Part shown: positions 9,480-18,174 of the stretch, one piece after another
Layout: each line of letters starts with the position of its first letter
How positions within the stretch are numbered: the stretch's first letter is position 1
Assembly: GCF_042685745.1 (NCBI RefSeq)
Contig: NZ_JBHUNT010000001.1
Location: 1,798,001-1,862,000, forward strand
From: Prauserella_A oleivorans
GTDB taxonomy: Bacteria; Actinomycetota; Actinomycetes; Mycobacteriales; Pseudonocardiaceae
DNA: 64,000 nucleotides
Reading direction: 5' to 3'
Notes under the pieces: generated by a model
Seen by the model: only the letters and a program-made list of their open reading frames with translations
Database searches by the model: none
Told to the model about the DNA's origin: nothing
Position numbers and translations under genes: made by a program

Positions 9480-9668
9480 GTCCGCACCACGAGCGCCAGG
9501 GGGTGGCGATGGTGCGCCCAGACCAACTGGGCCTCGACCGATCTTGCGCGGCCCACACTGTCCGTGGCCTTCATGGGCCACTCGCGGCACGGATGGCCCG
9601 TATTGCCGGGTGCGCATTCCCCATACGCTGGGGGAAGAAGCCCTTCAGAGTCGAAGGAGACGATGTCG

Positions 9669-10775
9669 ATGAAGACCAAGGCCGCCGTCTTGTGGGGCCT
9701 CAACGAGAAGTGGCAGGTCGAAGAGATCGACCTCGACCCGCCGAACGAGGGTGAGGTCCAGGTCAAACTGGCCGCCAGCGGATTGTGTCATTCCGACGAG
9801 CACCTCGTCACCGGCGACATCCCGATCCCGTTCCCGGTCGTGGGTGGACATGAAGGCGCCGGCATCGTTGAGGCGGTGGGCGCGAACGTGACCGAGGTGG
9901 CCGAAGGCGATCCTGTTGTCTTGAGCTTTCTCCCGGCATGCGGCAAGTGCTCCTACTGCGCCCGTGGCATGACGAACCTCTGCGATCTGGGTGGCGCGGT
10001 GATCCTCGGGCCGCAGCTGGACGGCACCTACCGGTTCCATACTCGCGGCGAGGACGCGGGCCAGATGTGCCTGCTGGGTACCTTTTCCGAGCGCACGGTG
10101 GTGCCCGCCGCCTCGGTGGTGAAGATCGACGAAGGGTTTCCGCTGGAGAAGGCCGCCCTTGTCGGGTGTGGGGTCACGACCGGATTCGGTAGCGCCACCC
10201 GGGCCGGCGAAGTGCGTGCCGGCGACGTGGTCGTCGTGGTCGGGGCCGGTGGCATCGGTGTCAATGCCATCCAAGGAGCACGGGCCGCCGGCGCGCGTGC
10301 CATCGTCGCCGTTGATCCGGTCGAGTACAAACGTGCCAAGGCGGGCGAGTTCGGGGCCACGCACACGGCCGAGTCGATGGACGAAGCGTGGAACGTGGTC
10401 AGCGAGTTGACCCGCGGGCAGCTCGCTGACGTATGCGTGCTCACCACCGACGTCGCCGAGGGCTCCTACATCGAGCCCGCTTTGAGTCTGGTGGGCAAGC
10501 GTGGGCGTGTGATCGTCACCGCGATCGGCCATCCGGACGAGCACACGATGAGCGGCAACCTCTTCGAACTCACGCTCTACGAGAAGCAGATCCGGGGCGC
10601 GCTGTTCGGATCCTCGAATCCGCAGCATGACATTCCGCGACTGCTTGAGTTGTACAACCTCGGCCAACTCAAGCTCGACGAACTGGTGACCGCTGAGTAT
10701 CAGCTGGAGGACATCAACCAGGGATACCAGGACATGCGTGACGGAAAGAACATCCGCGGAATGATCCGCTTCTGA
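9669..10775 (+). CDS. NDMA-dependent (mycofactocin-type) zinc alcohol dehydrogenase
   Basis: The protein is 368 aa and oxidises alcohols to aldehydes. Catalytic zinc ligands are visible as C40-H41 ('GLCHSDEH'), H61-E62 ('GGHEGAG') and the Cys in 'VGCGVTTG'. The structural zinc site is C91, C94, C97 and C105. The Rossmann motif is 'GAGGIGVN'. Sequence style matches the NDMA-dependent alcohol dehydrogenases, whose tightly bound NAD is recycled by an external acceptor, in the family model mycofactocin. The ATG chosen lies 8 bases after AAGGAGA; another in-frame ATG two codons upstream is too close to it. It is first gene of a co-directional operon with R2lox, ferredoxin partners and aldehyde dehydrogenase. 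Confidence 0.9.
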   Translation: MKTKAAVLWGLNEKWQVEEIDLDPPNEGEVQVKLAASGLCHSDEHLVTGDIPIPFPVVGGHEGAGIVEAVGANVTEVAEGDPVVLSFLPACGKCSYCARGMTNLCDLGGAVILGPQLDGTYRFHTRGEDAGQMCLLGTFSERTVVPAASVVKIDEGFPLEKAALVGCGVTTGFGSATRAGEVRAGDVVVVVGAGGIGVNAIQGARAAGARAIVAVDPVEYKRAKAGEFGATHTAESMDEAWNVVSELTRGQLADVCVLTTDVAEGSYIEPALSLVGKRGRVIVTAIGHPDEHTMSGNLFELTLYEKQIRGALFGSSNPQHDIPRLLELYNLGQLKLDELVTAEYQLEDINQGYQDMRDGKNIRGMIRF

Positions 10776-10856
10776 AACTCCTAAGTCGACAGAAACAGTT
10801 ATCGTCGCCAAGTTATTCCCGCCCTATCCGGCGTGTATTCGAATCGAGGATGTGAC

Positions 10857-11840
10857 ATGGCAATCGACCGCGTCATCCAGCACGGTAAGCGGAATGGGTA
10901 TGGCAGCCTCTGTGAGGGCGGCCTACGCATGGAATCCTTCCCTATGCGGCTGTTCCGGAAGGGAAACAAGAAATTCTGGGACCCGGAAACGATCGACTTT
11001 TCGCAGGACGCCGCGGACTTCGCCGCGATGTCGCCGGACGAGAAGAAGTTGACCTGCATCCTTGCCTCACAGTTCATGGCCGGGGAGGAGTCGGTCGCTC
11101 AGGACCTCCAGCCGTTCATGGCGGCCATGGCGGCAGAGGGACGGCTGGCCGACGAGGCCTACCTCACCCAGTTCACCTTCGAAGAGGCCAAGCACATGCA
11201 GTCTTTCCGACTGTGGTTCGACGCCGTCGGGCTCGGCACGGACCTGCATGAGTACGTGGAGTACAGCCAGCCATACCAGACAATCTTCGCCGAGGAACTG
11301 CCCAAGTCCCTGTACGCCTTGGAGAAGGACCCGTCGCCCGCGGCGCAGGTGCGTGCCTCGATTACCTACAACCACGTCGTCGAGGGTTGTCTCGCCCTCA
11401 CCGGCTACTTCGGATGGGCGAAGGTATGCGCGAGCAGGAACATCCTGCCGGGCATGCAGCAGCTCATCAAGTACATCGGCGACGACGAGCGCAGGCACAT
11501 GGCGTGGGGTACCTTCACGTGCCGCCGTCACGTCGCCGCGGACGAGCGGACCTGGGAGGTCGTTGAGGAGCGGATGCAGGAACTAATCGAGCCAGCGATG
11601 AGTTTGATCGTGAAGCTGTTCGACCAGTTCGAAGCTGCGCGGGCCCCGTTCGGTATCGATCTCGACGAGATGACCGACTATGGCATGGACAAGATCAACC
11701 GTCGGCTGGAGTCGATCGAGGGGGCACGGGGCCGCCCCGTCGAGGAGATCGACGAGGACTACTCGCCTATGCAGCTTGAGGACACCTTCGCCGAGGAGGA
11801 CGAGAAGGCCGTGGCGAAGTCGCTTGCGGCCGTGTCCTGA
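10857..11840 (+). CDS. R2-like ligand-binding oxidase (R2lox), Mn/Fe ferritin-like protein
   Basis: The protein is 327 aa. It has the ribonucleotide-reductase R2 fold but belongs to the R2lox group (Mycobacterium tuberculosis Rv0233 type). Metal ligands are all present: E77, E110 and H113 ('FEEAKH'), E176 ('VVEGC'), E211 and H214 ('DDERRH'). The residues forming the hallmark Val-Tyr ether cross-link are V80 and Y171; all these positions are offset by nine from published R2lox numbering. Known members bind a fatty-acid-like ligand and activate oxygen; their physiological reaction is unknown. The ATG follows GAGGA by six bases. Downstream reductase and ferredoxin genes offer a plausible electron supply. 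Confidence 0.93.
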   Translation: MAIDRVIQHGKRNGYGSLCEGGLRMESFPMRLFRKGNKKFWDPETIDFSQDAADFAAMSPDEKKLTCILASQFMAGEESVAQDLQPFMAAMAAEGRLADEAYLTQFTFEEAKHMQSFRLWFDAVGLGTDLHEYVEYSQPYQTIFAEELPKSLYALEKDPSPAAQVRASITYNHVVEGCLALTGYFGWAKVCASRNILPGMQQLIKYIGDDERRHMAWGTFTCRRHVAADERTWEVVEERMQELIEPAMSLIVKLFDQFEAARAPFGIDLDEMTDYGMDKINRRLESIEGARGRPVEEIDEDYSPMQLEDTFAEEDEKAVAKSLAAVS

Positions 11841-11949
11841 GCCGACGCGCTCCGAGCACTGTTCCGTGGAACTGTTCGTCCGGGGGCGGAGACCCGACCC
11901 GGGCGAACAGTTCGCGTCGGCAAGGTCACCAGAATCGAGGCAGCAAGAG

Positions 11950-13023
11950 ATGGGCACAACAACCGCGCCAGCTGGCGAGGTCACCGTTGACGTGTTGTTC
12001 GTCGGCGCCGGGCCCGTGGGCTTGTTCGGTGCCTACTACGCGGGTTTTCGTGGGCTTACCACGGCGTTGGTGGATCCGCTACCGGAGGCCGGTGGTCAGG
12101 TACAGGCGATCTACCCCGAGAAGAACATCTACGACATCGCAGGCCTGCCCGCTGTTCAGGGGCAGCAGCTGATCCGCAACCTCCTCGAGCAGGCGAAACC
12201 GTTCGGCCCCCGATTCCTGTTGTCTCAGCAGGCGAGCGACATCCGGGAAGTTGCCGATGGCTGGCGGGTGACGACCTCCTCGGGTGTCGTCGTCAACACG
12301 AGAGCCGTGATCGTCACCTCCGGAGTGGGTTCGGTGACCCCGCGTCCGCTACCAGCAGGTGAGGAGCTTCTCGGGCGCGGGCTCTGCTACTTCGTCCCGC
12401 AGCTGGAGGTGTTCGACGGCAAGGATGTCGTCGTGGTGGGCGGTGGCGACTCGGCGCTGGACTGGGCACTGGCCGCGGTTCCGCGTGCCCGGTCGGTCAC
12501 CCTCGTGCACCGTCGCAAGCAGTTCCGGGCGCACGAACATTCGGTCGCGCAGGTGAAGGACAGTCCGTGCCACCTGGTGCTCGACGCCACCGTTACCGCG
12601 GTTCGTGGTAACGACAGCGTGGAGAGCGTGGACGTCACTGTGCGCGGGGAGGACGGCGCGCGGGAGCTGAAGGCTCAGGTCGTGGTCGCCGCACTGGGTT
12701 TTCTGATGGACCTCGGCCCGATCGCCGGGTGGGGCCTTGAGATGGAGGGGCGGGCCATCCGCGTCGACACCCGGATGCGTACGAATCTGCCGCGCGTCTA
12801 TGCCGCTGGGGACGCGGCGACCTTTCCGGGCAAGGTGAAATTGATCGCCGTCGGTTTCGGCGAGGTGGCGCTCGCCGTGAACAACGCTGCCGTCGAGTTG
12901 AATCCGGACGCGACTCTTGCTCCCGGGCATTCGAGTGATCTCGTGCCCGCGTCGGAACCGTTGGCGCCCGAGGGAAATTCTGCACAGCCGCGAAGCAAGG
13001 AGGTCGCAGGATGGCGTTCGTGA
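11950..13023 (+). CDS. Ferredoxin-NADP reductase, thioredoxin-reductase-like type
   Basis: The protein is 357 aa. The FAD-binding motif is 'GAGPVGLFGAYYAGFRG'. The NADP motif is 'VVGGGDSALDWA' followed by 'LVHRRKQFRA', and the C-terminal FAD segment is 'YAAGDAATFPGKVKLIAVG'. There is no redox-active CxxC pair between the domains, which separates it from thioredoxin reductase and fits the TrxR-like ferredoxin-NADP reductases. The ATG at 11950 is the only start consistent with the FAD domain beginning at residue 13. Its 3' end overlaps the ferredoxin ATG by 13 bp, so the two are co-translated. The likely role is passing electrons from NADPH to the ferredoxin and then to R2lox (inferred). Confidence 0.88.
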   Translation: MGTTTAPAGEVTVDVLFVGAGPVGLFGAYYAGFRGLTTALVDPLPEAGGQVQAIYPEKNIYDIAGLPAVQGQQLIRNLLEQAKPFGPRFLLSQQASDIREVADGWRVTTSSGVVVNTRAVIVTSGVGSVTPRPLPAGEELLGRGLCYFVPQLEVFDGKDVVVVGGGDSALDWALAAVPRARSVTLVHRRKQFRAHEHSVAQVKDSPCHLVLDATVTAVRGNDSVESVDVTVRGEDGARELKAQVVVAALGFLMDLGPIAGWGLEMEGRAIRVDTRMRTNLPRVYAAGDAATFPGKVKLIAVGFGEVALAVNNAAVELNPDATLAPGHSSDLVPASEPLAPEGNSAQPRSKEVAGWRS

Positions 13024-13331
13024 TCGGCGAGCCGTGTGTCGACGTCAAGGACATGACGTGCATCGAGGAATGCCCGGTCGATTGCATCTACGAGGGCGAA
13101 CGGATGCTGTACATCCACCCGACGGAATGCATCGACTGCGCGGCCTGCGAGCCGGTATGCCCAGTAGAGGCCATCCGTCCCGCACAACACGTTGACGAGG
13201 AATGGAAACCATTCCAGGAGTCGGCGCAGCAGGCGTTTACGGGGATCGGGTCACCGGGAGGATCGACCAAAGTGGATACCCCGATACCCGACACCGAGTT
13301 CGTGAAAACGCTCCCTCCCAAGGAGGACTAG
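13011..13331 (+). CDS. 7Fe ferredoxin (3Fe-4S / 4Fe-4S)
   Basis: The protein is 106 aa. The cysteine pattern is that of actinobacterial 7Fe ferredoxins: C9, C17 and C50 for the 3Fe cluster and C21, C40, C43 and C46 for the 4Fe cluster, with the extra C25 common in this group. The start lies within the end of the reductase gene, ensuring matched expression. The C-terminal extension (residues about 58-106) is usual. As a small soluble carrier it would link the reductase to an oxygen-activating enzyme; R2lox two genes upstream is the obvious candidate, though housekeeping use cannot be excluded. Confidence 0.93.
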   Translation: MAFVIGEPCVDVKDMTCIEECPVDCIYEGERMLYIHPTECIDCAACEPVCPVEAIRPAQHVDEEWKPFQESAQQAFTGIGSPGGSTKVDTPIPDTEFVKTLPPKED

Positions 13332-13382
13332 TCAAGGTCGAAGGTGCGTCGCGATCGCGATGCCGCATCACGAGGAGTGAGT

Positions 13383-14054
13383 GTGGGCTCAACCGCTGTG
13401 GCTCAACGAGGAGCACGCAGCGCCGCCGATGACGGACAGGCCGGCGGTGATGTCGTGGACCTGTCCGCTGACAACTGGGTGCTTGTTCGTGCGGCTCAAC
13501 GAGGAGACGCGTCGGCGTATGCCGTGCTGTACGACAGATTCGCGACCAGCGTTCACCGCTTTGCCCTATCCCGTGTCCGCGATCGGCACCTAGCCGAGGA
13601 CGTCACCAGCGAGACGTTCGCGCGGGCGCTGCGGGCAATCAACTCGCTGGAGTACCGGGGACGAGATGCGGGCGCGTGGTTCCTCACCATCGCCCGCAAT
13701 ATCATCTTCGACCACACGAAGTCCGGGTCCGTGCGGCATGAGGTCACGGTCGACGAGCTTCCGGACGCCTCCGGTCACGAGACGCCGGAGGAGCTCGTCA
13801 TTCTCGGGATCGCGCGAGCGGAACTGATCCGGTGCCTGGGATTACTCGCCGATGACCAGCGGACGTGTCTTGTGCTGCGGTTCTTCTGCGATCTTTCGGT
13901 CAACGAGACCGCGAGAATACTGGACCGCGAACCCGGTGCGGCGCGTGCTCTGCAGTATCGGGCGATTCGTCGTCTTGGCGAGTTGATTGGCGGATCTGCG
14001 GATGGGCGGCGTCGCGTGCAGCCGGCACCGTCCGGAGGAGAGAAAGGCAGTTGA
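13383..14054 (+). CDS. ECF-type RNA polymerase sigma factor
   Basis: The protein is 223 aa from the GTG preceded by GAGGAG; a longer GTG start at 13344 is possible. Region 2 is clear ('YDRFATSVHRFALSRV' and 'AEDVTSETFARAL'). Region 4 is 'LLADDQRTCLVLRFFCDLS' followed by 'VNETARILDREPGAARA', the recognition helix-turn-helix. The gene sits inside the metabolic operon, 2 bp before aldehyde dehydrogenase, and no anti-sigma gene follows. An embedded sigma factor could auto-amplify the operon. How its activity is held in check is not visible. Confidence 0.88.
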   Translation: MGSTAVAQRGARSAADDGQAGGDVVDLSADNWVLVRAAQRGDASAYAVLYDRFATSVHRFALSRVRDRHLAEDVTSETFARALRAINSLEYRGRDAGAWFLTIARNIIFDHTKSGSVRHEVTVDELPDASGHETPEELVILGIARAELIRCLGLLADDQRTCLVLRFFCDLSVNETARILDREPGAARALQYRAIRRLGELIGGSADGRRRVQPAPSGGEKGS

Positions 14055-14056
14055 CG

Positions 14057-15556
14057 ATGACAACAATGACCGTTGACGTTCCGGAATCCGTCCAGCGATT
14101 TCTCGGCAGGGCTTCGGACAGCATCGTGGTCGGTGCGGAGCAGCGAAGTGCGACCGGGAACGGCCAGATCACGACTCAGGACCCCGCGACCGGTGCGACG
14201 TTGACCAGCATTGCGGCCGGCGGGAAGCCCGACGTCGACGAGGCGGTCGCCTCGGCGCAGTCGGCCTTCGGAGAATGGCGAGCGATGAGCGCGGCAGCCC
14301 GCGGGCATGTTCTGCTCGACATCGCGACGATACTGGACGCCCATGCCGAGGAATTGGCGACGCTCGAAACCCTGGACAACGGAAAGCCGTTCACCGAGTC
14401 GATGTACGTCGACGTCGCGCTCGCGGCGCAGGTCTGGCGCTACTACGGTGGCTGGACGACGAAACTGACCGGGCAAACCGTGCCGGTCTCTCCTCCGGTC
14501 GGAGAGGCACTGGTTTATACTCGGCGGGAACCCCTCGGCGTCGTCGGCGCGATCGTGCCCTGGAATTTCCCGTTGCTCATCGCATCGTGGAAGGTGGCAC
14601 CGGCGCTGGCGGCCGGAAACACCGTCGTCCTCAAGCCGTCCGAGTTCACCTCGTTGAGCGCCCTGCGGATGGTGGAGTTGGCACTCGAGGCTGGGCTGCC
14701 TCCCGGCGCGATGAACCTGGTCACCGGCTACGGGCCCGAGGCGGGACAGGCGCTGATCGATCACCCCGGCGTGGCCAAGATCTCGTTCACTGGTTCGACG
14801 GACACCGGCAGGCGCATCGTCACCGCGAGCGCGCCACACCTGAAGAAGCTGACGCTGGAACTGGGTGGGAAGTCGGCGAACATCGTCTTTCCGGACGCCG
14901 ACCTTGCCGCCGCGGCACAAGGCGCGCTGACCGGGATCTTCATGAACCAAGGGCAGGTGTGCTGCGCCGGATCACGGCTGTTCGTGCATCGCGACGTTCA
15001 CGACGAGCTGGTACAGGAGCTGGCTTCGGCGGCGAAAGCGATCCAACTGGGTCATGGACTGGCCGACGACACCGAGATGGGCCCGCTCATCTCGCCGAAA
15101 CAGCTGGAGCGCGTGCAGGGGTATGTCGAGTCGGGGCTGCGCGAAGGCGCGACGCTGGTGTGCGGTGGTGACCGCCCGAATGGTGTACTGGCTAACGGCA
15201 ATTTCCTGAGCCCGACCGTGTTCACCCAGGTCCGCGACGACATGTCCATCGCGGCTGAGGAAATCTTCGGGCCGGTGCTGTCGGTGCTGTCGTTTGACGA
15301 CGAGAACGAGGCGGTTCGGCGTGCCAACGCGAGCGCCTACGGATTGGCCGCGGGCGTGTGGACCAACGACGTGAGGCGGGCCCACCGCGTCGCAGCGGAA
15401 TTGGATGCGGGCACGGTATGGGTGAACATGTACAACATGATCGACCCCGCCGCGCCCTTCGGCGGTTTCAAGGCGTCCGGCTACGGACGCGATCTCGGCG
15501 AGGAAGCGTTGCTCGGCTACACACAGACGAAGTCTGTGTGGCTGAACCTCGACTGA
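14057..15556 (+). CDS. NAD(P)-dependent aldehyde dehydrogenase
   Basis: The protein is 499 aa, full length for the superfamily. It oxidises an aldehyde to the carboxylic acid. The catalytic base is E268 in 'LELGGKSAN' and the catalytic nucleophile C302 in 'GQVCCAG'. Cofactor segments 'VPWNFPLL', 'LKPSE' and 'FTGSTDTGR' and the C-terminal 'EEIFGPVLSV' and 'APFGGFKASGYGRD' blocks are all present. The start follows a GGAGGAGAGAAAGG stretch and lies 2 bp after the sigma gene stop. Position between alcohol dehydrogenase and acyl-CoA synthetase suggests it handles the aldehyde made upstream. Confidence 0.95.
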   Translation: MTTMTVDVPESVQRFLGRASDSIVVGAEQRSATGNGQITTQDPATGATLTSIAAGGKPDVDEAVASAQSAFGEWRAMSAAARGHVLLDIATILDAHAEELATLETLDNGKPFTESMYVDVALAAQVWRYYGGWTTKLTGQTVPVSPPVGEALVYTRREPLGVVGAIVPWNFPLLIASWKVAPALAAGNTVVLKPSEFTSLSALRMVELALEAGLPPGAMNLVTGYGPEAGQALIDHPGVAKISFTGSTDTGRRIVTASAPHLKKLTLELGGKSANIVFPDADLAAAAQGALTGIFMNQGQVCCAGSRLFVHRDVHDELVQELASAAKAIQLGHGLADDTEMGPLISPKQLERVQGYVESGLREGATLVCGGDRPNGVLANGNFLSPTVFTQVRDDMSIAAEEIFGPVLSVLSFDDENEAVRRANASAYGLAAGVWTNDVRRAHRVAAELDAGTVWVNMYNMIDPAAPFGGFKASGYGRDLGEEALLGYTQTKSVWLNLD

Positions 15557-15602
15557 TCCCAAGAGCCAAGCAGAGGCTCACACCACAAGAAAGGAAATCG
15601 CA

Positions 15603-16010
15603 ATGGGCGTGTTCAAGGACGAGGCGGAAGTTCACAAGTACATCGGAGGGGTCTTCGAGAAGGGGCTCGCCGATCCCAAGATCGGCCCAAAACTGTCGGG
15701 CTCAGGGGTGATCCTGCAGATCACGTACACCGATCCCGACGCGGTCGTCACGGTCGACATGCCGAACGGCAAAGTGTACGCGGGCGCCACCGATCTCAAG
15801 CCCGTTGTGGAACTGTTCATGACAGCCGACGACGGAAACCGGTTCTGGCTCGGCGAACTCAACCTCGCGACCGCGTTGGCGAAGGGCAAGGTCCGCGCTA
15901 AGGGACCGACTTCGAAGGTCCTGAAACTTGTGCCCGCCGCGAAGTCCCTGTTCCCGGCATATCGTGAGATGCTGGAAGCGGACGGTCGACAGGACCTGCT
16001 TTCGGCGTAA
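15603..16010 (+). CDS. SCP2 sterol/lipid-transfer domain protein
   Basis: The protein is 135 aa and consists of a single SCP2-like domain: an N-terminal helix ('KYIGGVFEKGLADPKIGPKL'), central beta strands ('ITYTDPDAVVTVDMPNGKV') and the closing helices with 'ATALAKGKVRAKGPTSKVLK'. SCP2 domains bind fatty acyl-CoA, sterols or other hydrophobic ligands in a tunnel. In this operon it may hold or shuttle the hydrophobic substrate of R2lox or the acyl-CoA product, which is inference. A ribosome site AAGAAAGGAA precedes the ATG. Confidence 0.85.
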   Translation: MGVFKDEAEVHKYIGGVFEKGLADPKIGPKLSGSGVILQITYTDPDAVVTVDMPNGKVYAGATDLKPVVELFMTADDGNRFWLGELNLATALAKGKVRAKGPTSKVLKLVPAAKSLFPAYREMLEADGRQDLLSA

Positions 16011-16021
16011 CGGAGGTCACC

Positions 16022-17653
16022 ATGCTCAGCACCATGCAGACAACACCGCTGACGGTGTCCTCGATCCTGCGGCACGTGGTGCAGAACCACGGCGATCGTG
16101 GAGTCCTCACGGCTACCGGTGACGGCGTCAGGCGGGTTTCCTACCGCGAACTGGGCGAGCGGTGTGGCAAGCTGGCGAACGCGTTGCGTCGCCTCGGTGT
16201 CGCCGACGACGACCGGGTCGCGACGTTCCAATGGAACAACCAGGAGCACCTGGAGGCCTATGCGGCGATCCCATCAATGGGCGCCGTGCTACACACCCTC
16301 AACATCCGGCTGTCGCCCGAACAGATTCGGTTCATCGCCACACACGCCGAAGACCGGGCGGTCATCGTTGACTCGTCGCTCATCCCACTGATGGCCAAGG
16401 TTCTCCCCAGCCTCGACACCGTGCGGTTCGTGCTCGTGACCGGAGAAGGTGACATCACCTCCTTGGCGGGATGCGGCAAGGAGGTGCTGCGTTACGAGGA
16501 TGTGCTGGCTGGCGAGTCGTCCGAGTTTCCCTGGCTGGACGGTGACGAGAACGCGGCGGCGGCGATGTGCTACACCAGTGGCACGACCGGCGATCCCAAA
16601 GGCGTCGTGTACAGCCACCGGTCGATGTACCTACACTCGATGGCCGCGTGTTCCGGGAACGCATTCGGCATCGCGGAACCCGATCGAGTGCTTCCGGTGG
16701 TTCCGATGTTCCACGCCAACGCATGGGGCCTGCCTTACGCGGCGTTGATGGCTGGCGCGGACCTGCTGCTACCTGACCGATTCCTGCAAGCAGAACCTCT
16801 GGCGGACATCATCCAGGCGCAGCGCCCGACGCTTGCCGGCGCTGTGCCCACCATCTGGAATGACCTCTTGCATCATGTCGATCGAAACCCGGACATCGAC
16901 CTCTCCTCGTTGCGCCTGGTCGCTTGCGGTGGTTCGGCGGTGCCGAGAGCGTTGATGGAGTCGTTCGAGCAGAGGTTCGGCGTCACGATCGTGCAGGCAT
17001 GGGGCATGACCGAGACTTCGCCGCTTGGCGCAATCGCGACGCCCCCGGCCGCCGCCGAAGGGGAAGACCGAATGCGGTACCGGGCCACTCAAGGACGGCC
17101 AGTTTGCGGCGTCGAACTCAGGCTGGTGGACGACGACGACAGGGTGCTCCCGCGCGACGGCAAGGCGGTCGGCGAGTTGGAGGTGCGTGGTCCGTGGGTT
17201 ACCGGGTCGTACTATCGTGTCGAAGCCGAGGACAGGTTCCACGACGGCTGGCTGCGAACCGGCGATGTCGGGAACATCAGCCCGGACGGGTTCCTCACCC
17301 TAACCGACCGGGCCAAGGACGTCATCAAGTCCGGTGGCGAGTGGATCTCCTCGGTTGAGCTGGAAAATCTGCTTATGGGCCATCCCGACGTCGTCGAGGC
17401 AGCGGTCATCGCCGTATCCGACCCCAAGTGGCAGGAGCGACCCCTTGCCGCCGTGGTGCTTCGAGACGGCACTGAGACGACTGCCGACCAGCTGCGGTCG
17501 TGGTTGGCCGACAAGGTTCCGAAGTGGTGGCTGCCGGAACGATGGGCATTCGTTGACCAGGTCCCGCGCACGAGCGTCGGCAAGTTCGACAAGAAGGCTC
17601 TACGCCGTATCCACTCGGATGGCAGGCTGGCGGTGAACGAAGTATACGAATAG
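16022..17653 (+). CDS. Acyl-CoA synthetase (long-chain fatty-acid-CoA ligase type)
   Basis: The protein is 543 aa, an AMP-forming adenylating enzyme that activates a carboxylic acid to the acyl-CoA. The P-loop-like motif is 'CYTSGTTGDPKGVVYSH' (Y184 on). The A5 motif is 'WGMTETSPLG', the A8 hinge region is 'GWLRTGDVGN', and the catalytic C-terminal lysine is in 'TSVGKFDKKALR'. It begins 11 bp after the SCP2 gene and closes the operon, matching the last step of a route alcohol to aldehyde to acid to acyl-CoA. Chain length cannot be read from sequence; resemblance is to medium/long-chain ligases. Confidence 0.92.
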   Translation: MLSTMQTTPLTVSSILRHVVQNHGDRGVLTATGDGVRRVSYRELGERCGKLANALRRLGVADDDRVATFQWNNQEHLEAYAAIPSMGAVLHTLNIRLSPEQIRFIATHAEDRAVIVDSSLIPLMAKVLPSLDTVRFVLVTGEGDITSLAGCGKEVLRYEDVLAGESSEFPWLDGDENAAAAMCYTSGTTGDPKGVVYSHRSMYLHSMAACSGNAFGIAEPDRVLPVVPMFHANAWGLPYAALMAGADLLLPDRFLQAEPLADIIQAQRPTLAGAVPTIWNDLLHHVDRNPDIDLSSLRLVACGGSAVPRALMESFEQRFGVTIVQAWGMTETSPLGAIATPPAAAEGEDRMRYRATQGRPVCGVELRLVDDDDRVLPRDGKAVGELEVRGPWVTGSYYRVEAEDRFHDGWLRTGDVGNISPDGFLTLTDRAKDVIKSGGEWISSVELENLLMGHPDVVEAAVIAVSDPKWQERPLAAVVLRDGTETTADQLRSWLADKVPKWWLPERWAFVDQVPRTSVGKFDKKALRRIHSDGRLAVNEVYE

Positions 17654-18174
17654 CTTCGTTCGTCATCAGGAGCAGTGTCGATGGTTCCGGCTGCGGCTGG
17701 CGGAGCTCACCAACGATGAGGTGTGAGCTACCTGTCGGCATGTCACCGGGCATCGACCATGAGACCCCGACCGTGGCGCGAAGTAGCACCGAGGATTGAT
17801 ATCCAGTAGCGTCAACCCAAGCAGAGAGCCGAGTTACAGCCGCTCGCCCCGCACTGCCCGGGTGCGCCGCGCCGACATACGGAGGCGCGGCGCACGACCC
17901 TGGACCGCCCAGGTGTCCCCCACGACTGCGACACGTAACCCGACCTGAAGTATGACACGCGACAGCTCCTTCAGCGGGAACGGGGGCACAGCCACCGCTT
18001 GCTGGCTGCACCGCGATCTGCCAGGAGTGGCGCTCGACGTGGTGCGCGGTGTGGTCGCGTGGTGGTTGATCCGTCGAGCCGGTCCCGAGCGGACCAATAG
18101 TCATCGAACCAGTTCGCGACGTACCGGATGCCTTCGCTAATCCGTTCCTGGTTCCTGGCAACGCGGAATCCACA
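17654..18174. other. Non-coding or eroded stretch after the R2lox operon
   Basis: About 520 bp with no supportable intact gene. Short open frames on both strands have no domain signature and poor start signals. The stretch adjoins a decayed minus-strand block, so it may hold remnants of another broken gene, but I cannot name one. No obvious strong terminator hairpin was seen after the acyl-CoA synthetase stop. Confidence 0.5.

Noticed and set aside
9645..10811. 388-codon minus-strand frame across the alcohol dehydrogenase
   Set aside because: Shadow of a well-supported dehydrogenase; composition is His/Gly/Val biased with no recognisable domain.
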